From Peribacillus deserti (lineage in GTDB: Bacteria > Bacillota > Bacilli > Bacillales > DSM-1321): a DNA stretch of 49,527 nucleotides. A program made the translations under genes and the position numbers. The DNA lies in NCBI RefSeq assembly GCF_002863585.1, contig NZ_PGUY01000036.1, forward strand, positions 1 through 49,527. Direction: 5' to 3'. The notes beneath the pieces were generated by a model. The model saw nothing but the letters and a program-made list of their open reading frames with translations, was not told the origin of the DNA and did not search any database. Shown here piece after piece: positions 6,523 to 15,817 of the stretch (positions are counted from its first letter, which is position 1; each line of letters starts with the position of its first letter).

Positions 6523-8430
6523 ATGGAAAAAGCAAAAGAAATGGAAAAACAAAATCAGGATAAGAAAACAGAAAGCAGCACGAACGGCAGTACGCTCATC
6601 CGTTCAATCGCAGGAGGTTTGATCGGTGCCGCAGTGGGTTATGCAGCAACACCTGAGAATGGGAAAAAGCTTGTAGAAGGTATGAGCGGGGAAAAATTAA
6701 AAAGCACAGGGGCTTCATTAGGTAAAGCAGTCAAGGATAAGTCGATGAAAGCGGTCGATTCTATTAAACAATCAGCCGGCAAGATCTTTGACAAGAAAGA
6801 AGATGTGGATATCGAAGGGTATTCAAATGAACAGGATTCAAAAGGGGAAAATGAAACCAGCGTTCAGTCTTCAGTTGGAAATGCAAAAGAATCTTCTGGT
6901 AATGAAGATGTTAACAGCCGATTAGACCGTTTGGAGGAAATGCTGACAAAGCTGATTCAAACAAAGAGCGGTGAAAGTAAAGGCCAGGATCAAGAAGAAT
7001 CTAATCAAGCCTCCTCCTCCAATGAGTTTAAAAAAGACGAGTCCAGATCTAAAAAGGAAGATGAGTCACAATCAGAAGGCCAGGAGAACAATGCATCAGG
7101 GTCATTTTTGCAGGGTCCTTTGAGTAATCAAGATTCACAATCTCCAGAAGGCGATGAATCAAAGGCGTCTGGCAGACAGGAAGATAGGGAGGACAAGCCA
7201 TCTCAATCAGAAGGCCAGGAGAATGGTGAAGATACAAAGGCAAAAGATAGCAGCCAGGGAGATAATGAGGACTCGGAGACACAAGAAGGAAATACAAGTT
7301 CAGAGCAGTCCCAAACAGCCGGAGATGAAGTCAGTGAAGACGCAAAAGCTGAATCCGGCAGTCAAGAGGAATCTAAAGATGAACAATCAGAGCAAGCCGA
7401 AGAAACGCCAAACAAAGAATACAAGTCCCTAAAAGAAGAAAATGAAAGGCTTCAGGACCGCTTAGGCAAAATCGAAGAGCTCTTATCCAATTTAGCTCAG
7501 GAAAAAAACGGCCAGAGCCAGGATTCCAATCAGTCTGACGGAACGGAAAAAGAGGATAACGCACAAAATTCTCAAAAAAAAAACGGGTTAAATCCTAACG
7601 GAGAGGAACAAGGCTCAACAGATGATCAGGATGATACCGAAGAGTCTGTAAAGCCGGAAGGTCAAACGGACAATGACGCGGGAGATTCAGAGGATGATGA
7701 GAAGGAAGATCCGCAGGCTAAGGCTAATGGTGGGGATACTGAAGAAGAAACAGAAACCCAGGAAGATAGTAATCAGGAAGCTTCAGATAAAGATCAAGAG
7801 GTAAAGAATCCAGTGGAAATTCAGGGTGACAGCCAGGAGAATGATGGAGCAGAAGGCCAGAAAGAAAGTGAAGAGTCTGATGCTGAGGAAGACAATGAAG
7901 AAAAGAATAGTGGCAAGCTAAAAAATCAATCAGAAGACCAGGCAGACAGCCAGGAGAATGACAGCAGCGATGGCCAGAAAGAAAGTGAAGAGGCTGATAC
8001 TGAGGAAGACAATGAAGAAACAGATAGTGAAGAGGTAAAGGAGCAGGCAAACGATCAGGAAGACAGCAAGGAAAATAAAGGCGACTCAGATAATCAAGAC
8101 CCTGATGAAGAGACTCAAGATGGGAACAGCGAACAGGACGATTCTGAAGACCTAGAGGAAAGTGAAGAGGAAGAGACTGAAGGGAAGGATAAAGAGGCAA
8201 AGGGTAAGAAGCAAAACCAAGATAGCGGGAAGAAGAAAAGTAAGGGCAAAGACCAAACTGAAAACAATTCAGTAAATGATCAAGCTGATAAGAGTAAAAA
8301 AAGCAATTCAGATAAAAAAGGGGTAAAGTCCAAAAAGTCTGATCAGGCAGAGAAGGTAGATTTCTATAATGTTCTTAACGATGATCAGGACACCTATCTG
8401 CTACTAAACGAAATAAAAAAGGAGACCTGA
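6523..8430 (+). CDS. gvpT: Gas vesicle protein GvpT, very long acidic form
   Basis: A 635-residue protein between gvpJ and gvpU, the GvpT position. Residues 20-75 hold a YtxH-like glycine-zipper segment (LIRSIAGGLIGAAVGYAATP) and an amphipathic helix. A short coil (SRLDRLEEMLTKLIQ) lies near residue 130, and a second coil at 300-325 begins YKSLKEENERLQDRL, almost the same as the GvpP coil. Most of the rest is Glu/Asp/Ser/Gln/Asn-rich, presumably disordered. It includes a 39-residue tandem repeat from residue 436, and from about 550 a Lys-rich patch before the conserved-looking end (DFYNVLNDDQDTYLLLNEI). The start has a perfect TAGGAGG. As I recall, GvpT of P. megaterium is much shorter, so the acidic region seems expanded here. 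Confidence 0.85.
   Translation: MEKAKEMEKQNQDKKTESSTNGSTLIRSIAGGLIGAAVGYAATPENGKKLVEGMSGEKLKSTGASLGKAVKDKSMKAVDSIKQSAGKIFDKKEDVDIEGYSNEQDSKGENETSVQSSVGNAKESSGNEDVNSRLDRLEEMLTKLIQTKSGESKGQDQEESNQASSSNEFKKDESRSKKEDESQSEGQENNASGSFLQGPLSNQDSQSPEGDESKASGRQEDREDKPSQSEGQENGEDTKAKDSSQGDNEDSETQEGNTSSEQSQTAGDEVSEDAKAESGSQEESKDEQSEQAEETPNKEYKSLKEENERLQDRLGKIEELLSNLAQEKNGQSQDSNQSDGTEKEDNAQNSQKKNGLNPNGEEQGSTDDQDDTEESVKPEGQTDNDAGDSEDDEKEDPQAKANGGDTEEETETQEDSNQEASDKDQEVKNPVEIQGDSQENDGAEGQKESEESDAEEDNEEKNSGKLKNQSEDQADSQENDSSDGQKESEEADTEEDNEETDSEEVKEQANDQEDSKENKGDSDNQDPDEETQDGNSEQDDSEDLEESEEEETEGKDKEAKGKKQNQDSGKKKSKGKDQTENNSVNDQADKSKKSNSDKKGVKSKKSDQAEKVDFYNVLNDDQDTYLLLNEIKKET
7828..8088 (+). repeat. 117-bp in-frame tandem repeat within gvpT
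   Basis: Units start at 7828, 7945 and 8062, each with GACAGC(C/A)AGGA, exactly 117 bp (39 codons) apart. Units 1 and 2 both encode DSQEND, GQKESEE and EEDNEE in register; unit 3 (DSKENKG) fades after a few codons. The copies differ at many bases, so the duplication is not recent. Confidence 0.85.
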
Positions 8431-8831
8431 TGATGAGTTCTGGCATAATGAAAGACAATATACTTGAATTCTTTGTCCAAGCGGCCAATAAGCATGATTT
8501 CTCCTTGGATATCACTTTAAACGTTAAAGGTTCAGTTATTACTGGAACGATGATATCTGCCAAGGAGTATTTCAATACGATGAGTGAAACGTTCGAAGAC
8601 GGAAATGAAATTGCACAAGCATTAAGCGAACAGCTTGGGCGTGCCGGAGAGGCGGCTCAAAACAATGACGATTCCGAAGCCTATTTTCTCCATATGAAGG
8701 ATACCAAGGTATACGTCGGTGATAGCAAGCCTACCCCGTCCAAGGGGAAAATACTCTGGCGGGGCAAATTAAATGAAATAGATGGGTTCTTTTTAGGGAG
8801 AATATACGATAGCAGCGAAAATGAAACATAG
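8430..8831 (+). CDS. gvpU: Gas vesicle protein GvpU
   Basis: A 133-residue GvpU-family protein that closes the operon. Features: an N-terminal helix (NILEFFVQAANKHDFSLDIT), beta-rich core (LNVKGSVITGTMISAKEYF), and a C-terminal part ending in KILWRGKLNEIDGFFLGRI. P. megaterium GvpU has been reported to undergo a phase transition that controls clustering of vesicles. The first ATG (8430) overlaps the gvpT stop (ATGA); a second ATG at 8433 is equally placed to AAAGGAG (8418-8424), so the start is uncertain by one codon. Confidence 0.9.
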   Translation: MMSSGIMKDNILEFFVQAANKHDFSLDITLNVKGSVITGTMISAKEYFNTMSETFEDGNEIAQALSEQLGRAGEAAQNNDDSEAYFLHMKDTKVYVGDSKPTPSKGKILWRGKLNEIDGFFLGRIYDSSENET

Positions 8832-8891
8832 TAGTGAACGGAGTCCATCCTGCAAATTCTTCAATAGAATACATTCATATTTTCCTGGCTG

Positions 8892-9180
8892 TTCCTAATT
8901 TTTTCTGGGAAGAGTCCTGTTTTTCCATTAGCTGCGCCTGCAAGTCAGAATAGTCTGGGTACAATAGGTGCTCAGGCTATTTAAGCTGCGGTTCAAGTGA
9001 TGCATGAGAAAATGTCTCAATATTGGAACTCAGGAAAATAGGGAATGAATGTTGCTTACTTACCCGTAAATCGAAAACCTGAGATAATCTCCCCCGATAT
9101 CCTTACGGCTATGGAGTAAGTCCAGCTAAAAAAGCCTATTGGGGCTTTGAAGGCAGGATCCAACCCTCACACAGCCGCAG
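8892..9180 (+). pseudogene. Possible decayed coding remnant, three in-frame stops
   Basis: The 467-bp gap between gvpU and the antiporter holds a frame (phase of 8904) that reads like protein: SPVFPLAAPASQNSLGTIG, VQVMHEKMSQYWNSGK, GMNVAYLPVNRKPEIISPD. It is broken only by TAA 8982, TAG 9039 and TAA 9117. All three could arise by C-to-T change in glutamine codons. I do not recognise the family, and the case rests on composition alone. Confidence 0.25.
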
Positions 9181-9210
9181 TGCGTACAATAAGGATAGTC
9201 CTCTGTCCTT

Positions 9211-9219
9211 TGTTATACT
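9211..9219 (+). promoter_or_regulatory. Extended -10 promoter candidate for the antiporter
   Basis: TGTTATACT (TG-n-TATACT) lies 80 bp before the antiporter start. No good -35 box lies at the right distance, which is tolerated by extended -10 promoters. Confidence 0.35.
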
Positions 9220-9298
9220 TAGAACTATATAGGCAAACTATGGTTGTGTTAAGTGAAATTGGAGAAAATAGAACAGTACTTCTGGGGGGAGAGCTTAA

Positions 9299-11332
9299 AT
9301 GGATTTATTGATGACCGTATTATTGCTGCTTATATGTTTACTACTATCCAATATCATCAGCCATTATATTCCATCCATTCCTAATGCGTTAATCCAGATC
9401 GCTTTTGGAATTATAGCGGCCATTGTATTTAAGGATATATCAATTGAAATTGAAACAGAATGGTTTTTGCTGTTGTTTGTGGCTCCGCTTTTATACAACG
9501 ATGGGAGGCATTTCCCACGTGAAGAATTATGGAAAATGAGGGCTCCTATATTTGGAAACGCTATTATCCTTGTTTTATTAACAACAGTAGGCGGAGGATA
9601 TTTTATTAATTGGCTCATACCTGATATTCCTTTGGCAGCGGCATTTGCTCTGGCAGCGATTCTATCGCCTACGGACCCGGTAGCTGTAAACGGGATTGTT
9701 AAACGTATACGTATTCCAGAAAAAGTTCTTCATCTCGTCAGAGGGGAATCTCTAATCAATGACGCATCAGGTTTAGTAGCATTTAACTACGCAGTAGCAG
9801 CGGTAGTGACGGGATATTTCTCATTAAAAGAAGCCATCTTTGATTTTACATATATGTTTTTAGCGGGTGCCTTATTGGGTCTTATTCTTGGGCTTTTGAT
9901 CACATGGATACGATTTACCCTTCGTAAACAGGGAATTACTGATGTTACCTTTCACTCATTGCTGCGAATTATGACGCCATTTGTTATTTTTATGATTACG
10001 GAAGAGCTCTTGCATGCTTCTGGTGTCATTGCTGTAGTGGTAGCCGGAATCGTCCATGCATTAATAAAAGAACGTACTGAAACCATCATTGCGGAAGAAC
10101 AGGTGCTGACCGAAAACATATGGTCGATTGTCTTGTTTATCTTAAATGGAATTGTCTTCCTTCTGTTGGGAGTGAACATTCCTACGTCCATGGCCGAGAC
10201 AGTGAAAAACCCTCATATTGGAAACTGGCTGGCTATTGGATACGTGATTGCCATTGGAGTGGCTATATTGGGGATCCGCTTTATTTGGTCTTATTTCTTT
10301 TCCTATTATGAATATCGCAATAAACAAGAGCAAGCTGCCATGAAGCCAACTATGAAGAATATGCTGGTCATTAGTTTAACGGGTGTCCGCGGTGCAGTTA
10401 CAATGGCGGGGGTTTTGTCGATTCCATTCCTTGTAAGAAATGGCGGTGCATTTCCCGAGCGTTCCTTAATCCTCTTTTTAGCTGCTGGAGTTATTCTTTT
10501 TACTTTAATCGCTGCGACTGTCTTTCTGCCCCTTCTCAGCGAAGAATCAGCAGAAGGCGATACATTAAATCTGATCGGTGTGAACGAAGCCAAGCAAAGG
10601 CTGTTGTTATCCGCGATTAAGAAACTTCGTTTGGAAATGAATGAGGAGAACGAACCTGCGGCTTATGAACTTATTACTGAATACAAGACGAGGTTTCAGC
10701 AAATTCAACCTGAACTGAATCCGAGCGATCAGGACACCAGTCAATACCTGCAGAAAATGAAAGAGATCCGATTGTTGGCGTTAAAGGTGGAAAGAAAATA
10801 TATCCACGCTCAAATGCACAAAGGGGTGTTGGATGAAGACATGTTTGAATCATTCGAACGGTCTCTTGATTACCGGGAAGAGGCTCTGTCATATAATGTC
10901 CAATCAGGATTCCTGTATCTTATAGGGAAAATGATGAGAGGATGGAGACGTTATAGAGGCCATATTCCTGAGGACAGGGAAACCAGAATAGCGAAATTTG
11001 GGATGGGCCGGGAAATTCAGTTAAAAGCATTGCAAACGGCTCTTAAGAGCTTAAAGGAATATGAAGCGGAACACCAGCGTAGAGCCAAAATGGTTCATAC
11101 AGTTATTTTAGATTATAAAAGAATGATCAATCGGTTAAGAAGGCCGACTATAACATACAATGAAAAAAAGGAAGAACAAAAAGAAGAACTGCGGCTTAAA
11201 GTCATGGATGTAGAGCGATCGGAAATTCGCAGACTGTATGAATCTGGAGATATAAACAGAGACATGGCCAAAGAATTGAGAAGGTTTGTGAATTACCACG
11301 AGAGTGTGGCTTTATACGAATACGTTGAATAG
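9299..11332 (+). CDS. nhaK: Na+(K+)/H+ antiporter, NhaK-type (CPA1 family)
   Basis: A 677-residue membrane antiporter exchanging Na+, K+ or Li+ for protons. About 12 transmembrane helices span residues 1-415, with family motifs LSPTDPVAV (122-130) and RGESLINDASGLV (148-160), whose acidic residues bind the cation. Residues 420-677 form a charged, helical cytoplasmic domain, as in Bacillus subtilis NhaK (YvgP), which has about the same length. The start ATG 9299 follows GGGGGGAGAG. The substrate preference cannot be read from sequence. Confidence 0.9.
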   Translation: MDLLMTVLLLLICLLLSNIISHYIPSIPNALIQIAFGIIAAIVFKDISIEIETEWFLLLFVAPLLYNDGRHFPREELWKMRAPIFGNAIILVLLTTVGGGYFINWLIPDIPLAAAFALAAILSPTDPVAVNGIVKRIRIPEKVLHLVRGESLINDASGLVAFNYAVAAVVTGYFSLKEAIFDFTYMFLAGALLGLILGLLITWIRFTLRKQGITDVTFHSLLRIMTPFVIFMITEELLHASGVIAVVVAGIVHALIKERTETIIAEEQVLTENIWSIVLFILNGIVFLLLGVNIPTSMAETVKNPHIGNWLAIGYVIAIGVAILGIRFIWSYFFSYYEYRNKQEQAAMKPTMKNMLVISLTGVRGAVTMAGVLSIPFLVRNGGAFPERSLILFLAAGVILFTLIAATVFLPLLSEESAEGDTLNLIGVNEAKQRLLLSAIKKLRLEMNEENEPAAYELITEYKTRFQQIQPELNPSDQDTSQYLQKMKEIRLLALKVERKYIHAQMHKGVLDEDMFESFERSLDYREEALSYNVQSGFLYLIGKMMRGWRRYRGHIPEDRETRIAKFGMGREIQLKALQTALKSLKEYEAEHQRRAKMVHTVILDYKRMINRLRRPTITYNEKKEEQKEELRLKVMDVERSEIRRLYESGDINRDMAKELRRFVNYHESVALYEYVE

Positions 11333-11377
11333 TGAAAAGCATTGGATAGAAATTGTAACAAGAATGGAGCCCCTTAT

Positions 11378-11569
11378 ATGAAGTACATCAAATCGCAGAT
11401 GCAGCATCTGATCAAAGACAATAGAGACTTACAAAGGCGGCTGAAAGAGATCATGAAGGAGCACAAGCTTGAGAAAGATTTTGCTCTAAAGGCTCTGTAT
11501 CACTCTGAGGTTGCATCAGGCGGCAAATATCAGACAGCTTATCAGGCGCTTGACCCGGATAAAAAATAG
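11378..11569 (+). CDS. Small hypothetical protein, helical and basic
   Basis: Sixty-three residues from ATG 11378 (GGAG at 11366-11369). The sequence is mostly a charged amphipathic helix (DNRDLQRRLKEIMKEHKLEK) and then SGGKYQTAYQALDPDKK. It lies 45 bp after the antiporter on the same strand, so it may be co-transcribed. An in-frame TTG at 11342 would add 12 residues without a clear site. I do not recognise the family. No membrane segment or signal is seen. Confidence 0.55.
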   Translation: MKYIKSQMQHLIKDNRDLQRRLKEIMKEHKLEKDFALKALYHSEVASGGKYQTAYQALDPDKK

Positions 11570-11665
11570 TTTATTACCAATGGATCTGGTTCTCCGAACG
11601 AAAAGAAATGCCTTGCCCTTTTTTCCACCTTAAGGTTTCTTTATAATAGGGATGGGGTGAAGCGT

Positions 11666-12241
11666 ATGGCACGGGAACGAAAGTTTTCCACCAATGATTT
11701 ATTTGCAGCGGTAAAGCATATTTTAATTCAGCATGGCTACGAAGGATTCACTTTTAGTCTTTTGTCAGAAAGGCTTGAGGTTTCTAGGGGCGCTATATAT
11801 AAATACTATCAAAATAAAGAGAATTTAATAACCGATTTTATGGTCCGCGAAATGCAGCTGTTTATAGCTGACCTGCAAAAAATTGAAGAACAAACAGGAT
11901 TTGAGTCCCAATTCGATTTTCTTCTGGATATAATTTTTAAGAAAAAAGAAGTACATCAGCTCATCGGTGTGGCTCAGCACATTTTAGCCAGTCCAAATGA
12001 AGAAATTTATGAGAATAAAGAGAAGTTAAAGAAAATCCCGCTGGAAATGTATCAATCTTTACAAGGTTTTATAAGACTTGGAAAAATAGAGGGAAAAGTA
12101 AAGCCTCATCTTCCCGACAGCCTTCTCCTGGGTATGATTCTTCAAACAATCGCAATCCCGAATCACTTTAGAATTCCAGAGGCAGAGTGGGTCGGCTCCA
12201 TAAAGGAAATCATCAGCCAGGGAATGTTTACGAAGTCATAA
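11666..12241 (+). CDS. TetR family transcriptional regulator
   Basis: A 191-residue regulator. The N-terminal HTH is clear: VKHILIQHGYEGFTFSLLSE followed by LEVSRGAIYKYYQNKENLI, the TetR signature. Residues 60-191 are the helical ligand-binding domain, typical in size. The start is ATG 11666 with GGGGTGA at 11654-11660; an in-frame GTG at 11657 lies within that site. A TATAAT at 11642-11647 is a likely -10 box. Three matching palindromes follow the gene and precede the exporter, so it probably represses the exporter and is released by a toxic compound (inference). Confidence 0.88.
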   Translation: MARERKFSTNDLFAAVKHILIQHGYEGFTFSLLSERLEVSRGAIYKYYQNKENLITDFMVREMQLFIADLQKIEEQTGFESQFDFLLDIIFKKKEVHQLIGVAQHILASPNEEIYENKEKLKKIPLEMYQSLQGFIRLGKIEGKVKPHLPDSLLLGMILQTIAIPNHFRIPEAEWVGSIKEIISQGMFTKS

Positions 12242-12326
12242 TTGACACAAATGTCACTTTTGCATAATAATAAAAGTGGCAGATGTGCCAATTATTTTTT
12301 GTTTAAAGTGACATATGTGTTACTTT
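12240..12326 (+). promoter_or_regulatory. Promoter with three evenly spaced TetR-type operators
   Basis: Three 22-bp palindromes share a core: minus-strand GTGACATTTGTGTCA (12240-12261), GTGGCAGATGTGCCA (12272-12293) and GTGACATATGTGTTAC (12305-12326). Their centres are 32 and 33 bp apart, about three helical turns. A promoter is embedded: TTGACA (12242-12247) inside operator 1, a 17-bp spacer, and TAATAA (12265-12270) just before operator 2. Binding would block RNA polymerase at the exporter promoter. Confidence 0.75.
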
Positions 12327-12370
12327 GGTGAGTTGAGTTATGGCGAAAAAGCAGGAGGGAGATCAATTAT

Positions 12371-14849
<2,479 letters not shown>

Positions 14850-14862
14850 GGGAGTCTTAACT

Positions 14863-15128
14863 ATGTTAGTAGGAACTTTCCATCCGTTCGATAATCTGGC
14901 CGTCTCTGCAGCCGTTGCCGCAATACCAATCCTTTCACTTCTCTCTACTGCCGGCCATATCATAGGCAAAACCCATCACCCTTAGTTTCTGCAAATACAG
15001 CAGGGGGAGTCATGTCGAAGCTTGTAACTCTACAATCCATTGCCATAACATCAGCCGCAGCAGGCGAAACAATGAAACGGCCTTTGACACTTCAACTCCT
15101 GTTTTGGACCGTTAGCGTTTGTTGTTAG
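14863..15128 (+). pseudogene. lctP: Two joined ends of an L-lactate permease
   Basis: ATG 14863 opens MLVGTFHPFDNLAVSAAVAA, resembling the start of Bacillus LctP/LutP permeases; this frame ends at TAG 14983-14985. From 14985 another frame reads VSANTAGGVMSKLVTLQSIA and ITSAAAG, matching the permease C-terminal region (AANSSGGVTGKMISPQSIA in relatives). About 450 central codons are deleted. With the ldh fragment just upstream, this is the remnant of an ldh-lctP operon. Confidence 0.75.
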
Positions 15129-15350
15129 GGTCATTCTAGTGATGTAAAAGACAGAAGCGATATCTTATGAGGAATCGCTTCTCAGGCGCTGTCGAGAAAA
15201 TCTCGGCGGCTTTTCTACTGTTTGGATATACGCGCATCGATCCAGCCTGGGCTGGTGCAAACATCTGGTTCCTTGCACGGTATCGGACCCTGCATGGTCT
15301 TGCCGGGGGTCATCGAAGCGCTGCCGTTTACAGAGAATTACCGCTCGGCA
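15129..15350. other. Gene-free stretch with small hairpins
   Basis: No credible gene. An inverted repeat AGAAGCGAT (15153-15161) / ATCGCTTCT (15174-15182) could be a weak terminator. The rest is more GC-rich than its neighbours. Short frames here look accidental. Confidence 0.4.
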
Positions 15351-15535
15351 TAAGCATATTCTTAAAATGAAAAGCATAAAGAATGCTGGGTAAGCATAAG
15401 GCACCAAACATAAGCATAGGAGGAAGGCAGATAATCATAAACTATGAAAACATAAGCATAAGATCAAGAAACGTAAGCATAAACCTCCAACATATAAGCA
15501 TATCTCAATATAAGTTAAGCATAAACCCTTTTGTG
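15351..15535. repeat. Nine-unit short-repeat array, 20/21-bp period (array 1)
   Basis: The core TAAGCATAA recurs at 15351, 15371, 15391, 15411, 15432, 15453, 15474, 15495 and 15516. Spacings are 20, 20, 20, 21, 21, 21, 21, 21 bp. The cores are separated by variable 11-12 bp, often ending AAACA. Array 2 (32505-32690) has the same nine units with identical spacings. The period equals two helical turns. Not CRISPR: repeats are too short. The strand is arbitrary. Confidence 0.85.
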
Positions 15536-15660
15536 TGCTTCTACTTCTATCAAATTTAATAAAAATGCTTTCCGAAAAGCCTGTTTTTCCATAGCTGGGG
15601 ATTCAAGCTGCCAAAAGGGGTACCAATAATAGGGCTCATCCGTTAAAAATATTTGTTTTT

Positions 15661-15687
15661 CGGTGAAAATCGGCCGGAATTTCACCG
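15661..15687. other. Inverted repeat in a gene-free stretch
   Basis: CGGTGAAAAT (15661-15670) pairs with AATTTCACCG (15678-15687), one mismatch, around a CGGCCGG loop. There is no T-run, so its role is unclear. The stretch 15536-15817 around it holds no gene I recognise. Confidence 0.4.
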
Positions 15688-15817
15688 TGCTAAAGCACTC
15701 GTTCGACCTCGAAAGTTCACACGGAAGCGGAAAACATCACTAAATTCGCTAAGTCTTTTAAAATGGCAAACTTTCTTTTTATCTAACGGACTTCTCCTTC
15801 CATAGGAACCACTTTTA

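Noticed and set aside
7049-8200. Several antisense and alternate frames inside gvpT
   Set aside because: Compositional shadows of the purine-rich gvpT coding strand.
15351-15535. CRISPR array
   Set aside because: Repeats are about 9 bp with 11-12 bp between them, far below CRISPR sizes, and no cas genes are present.
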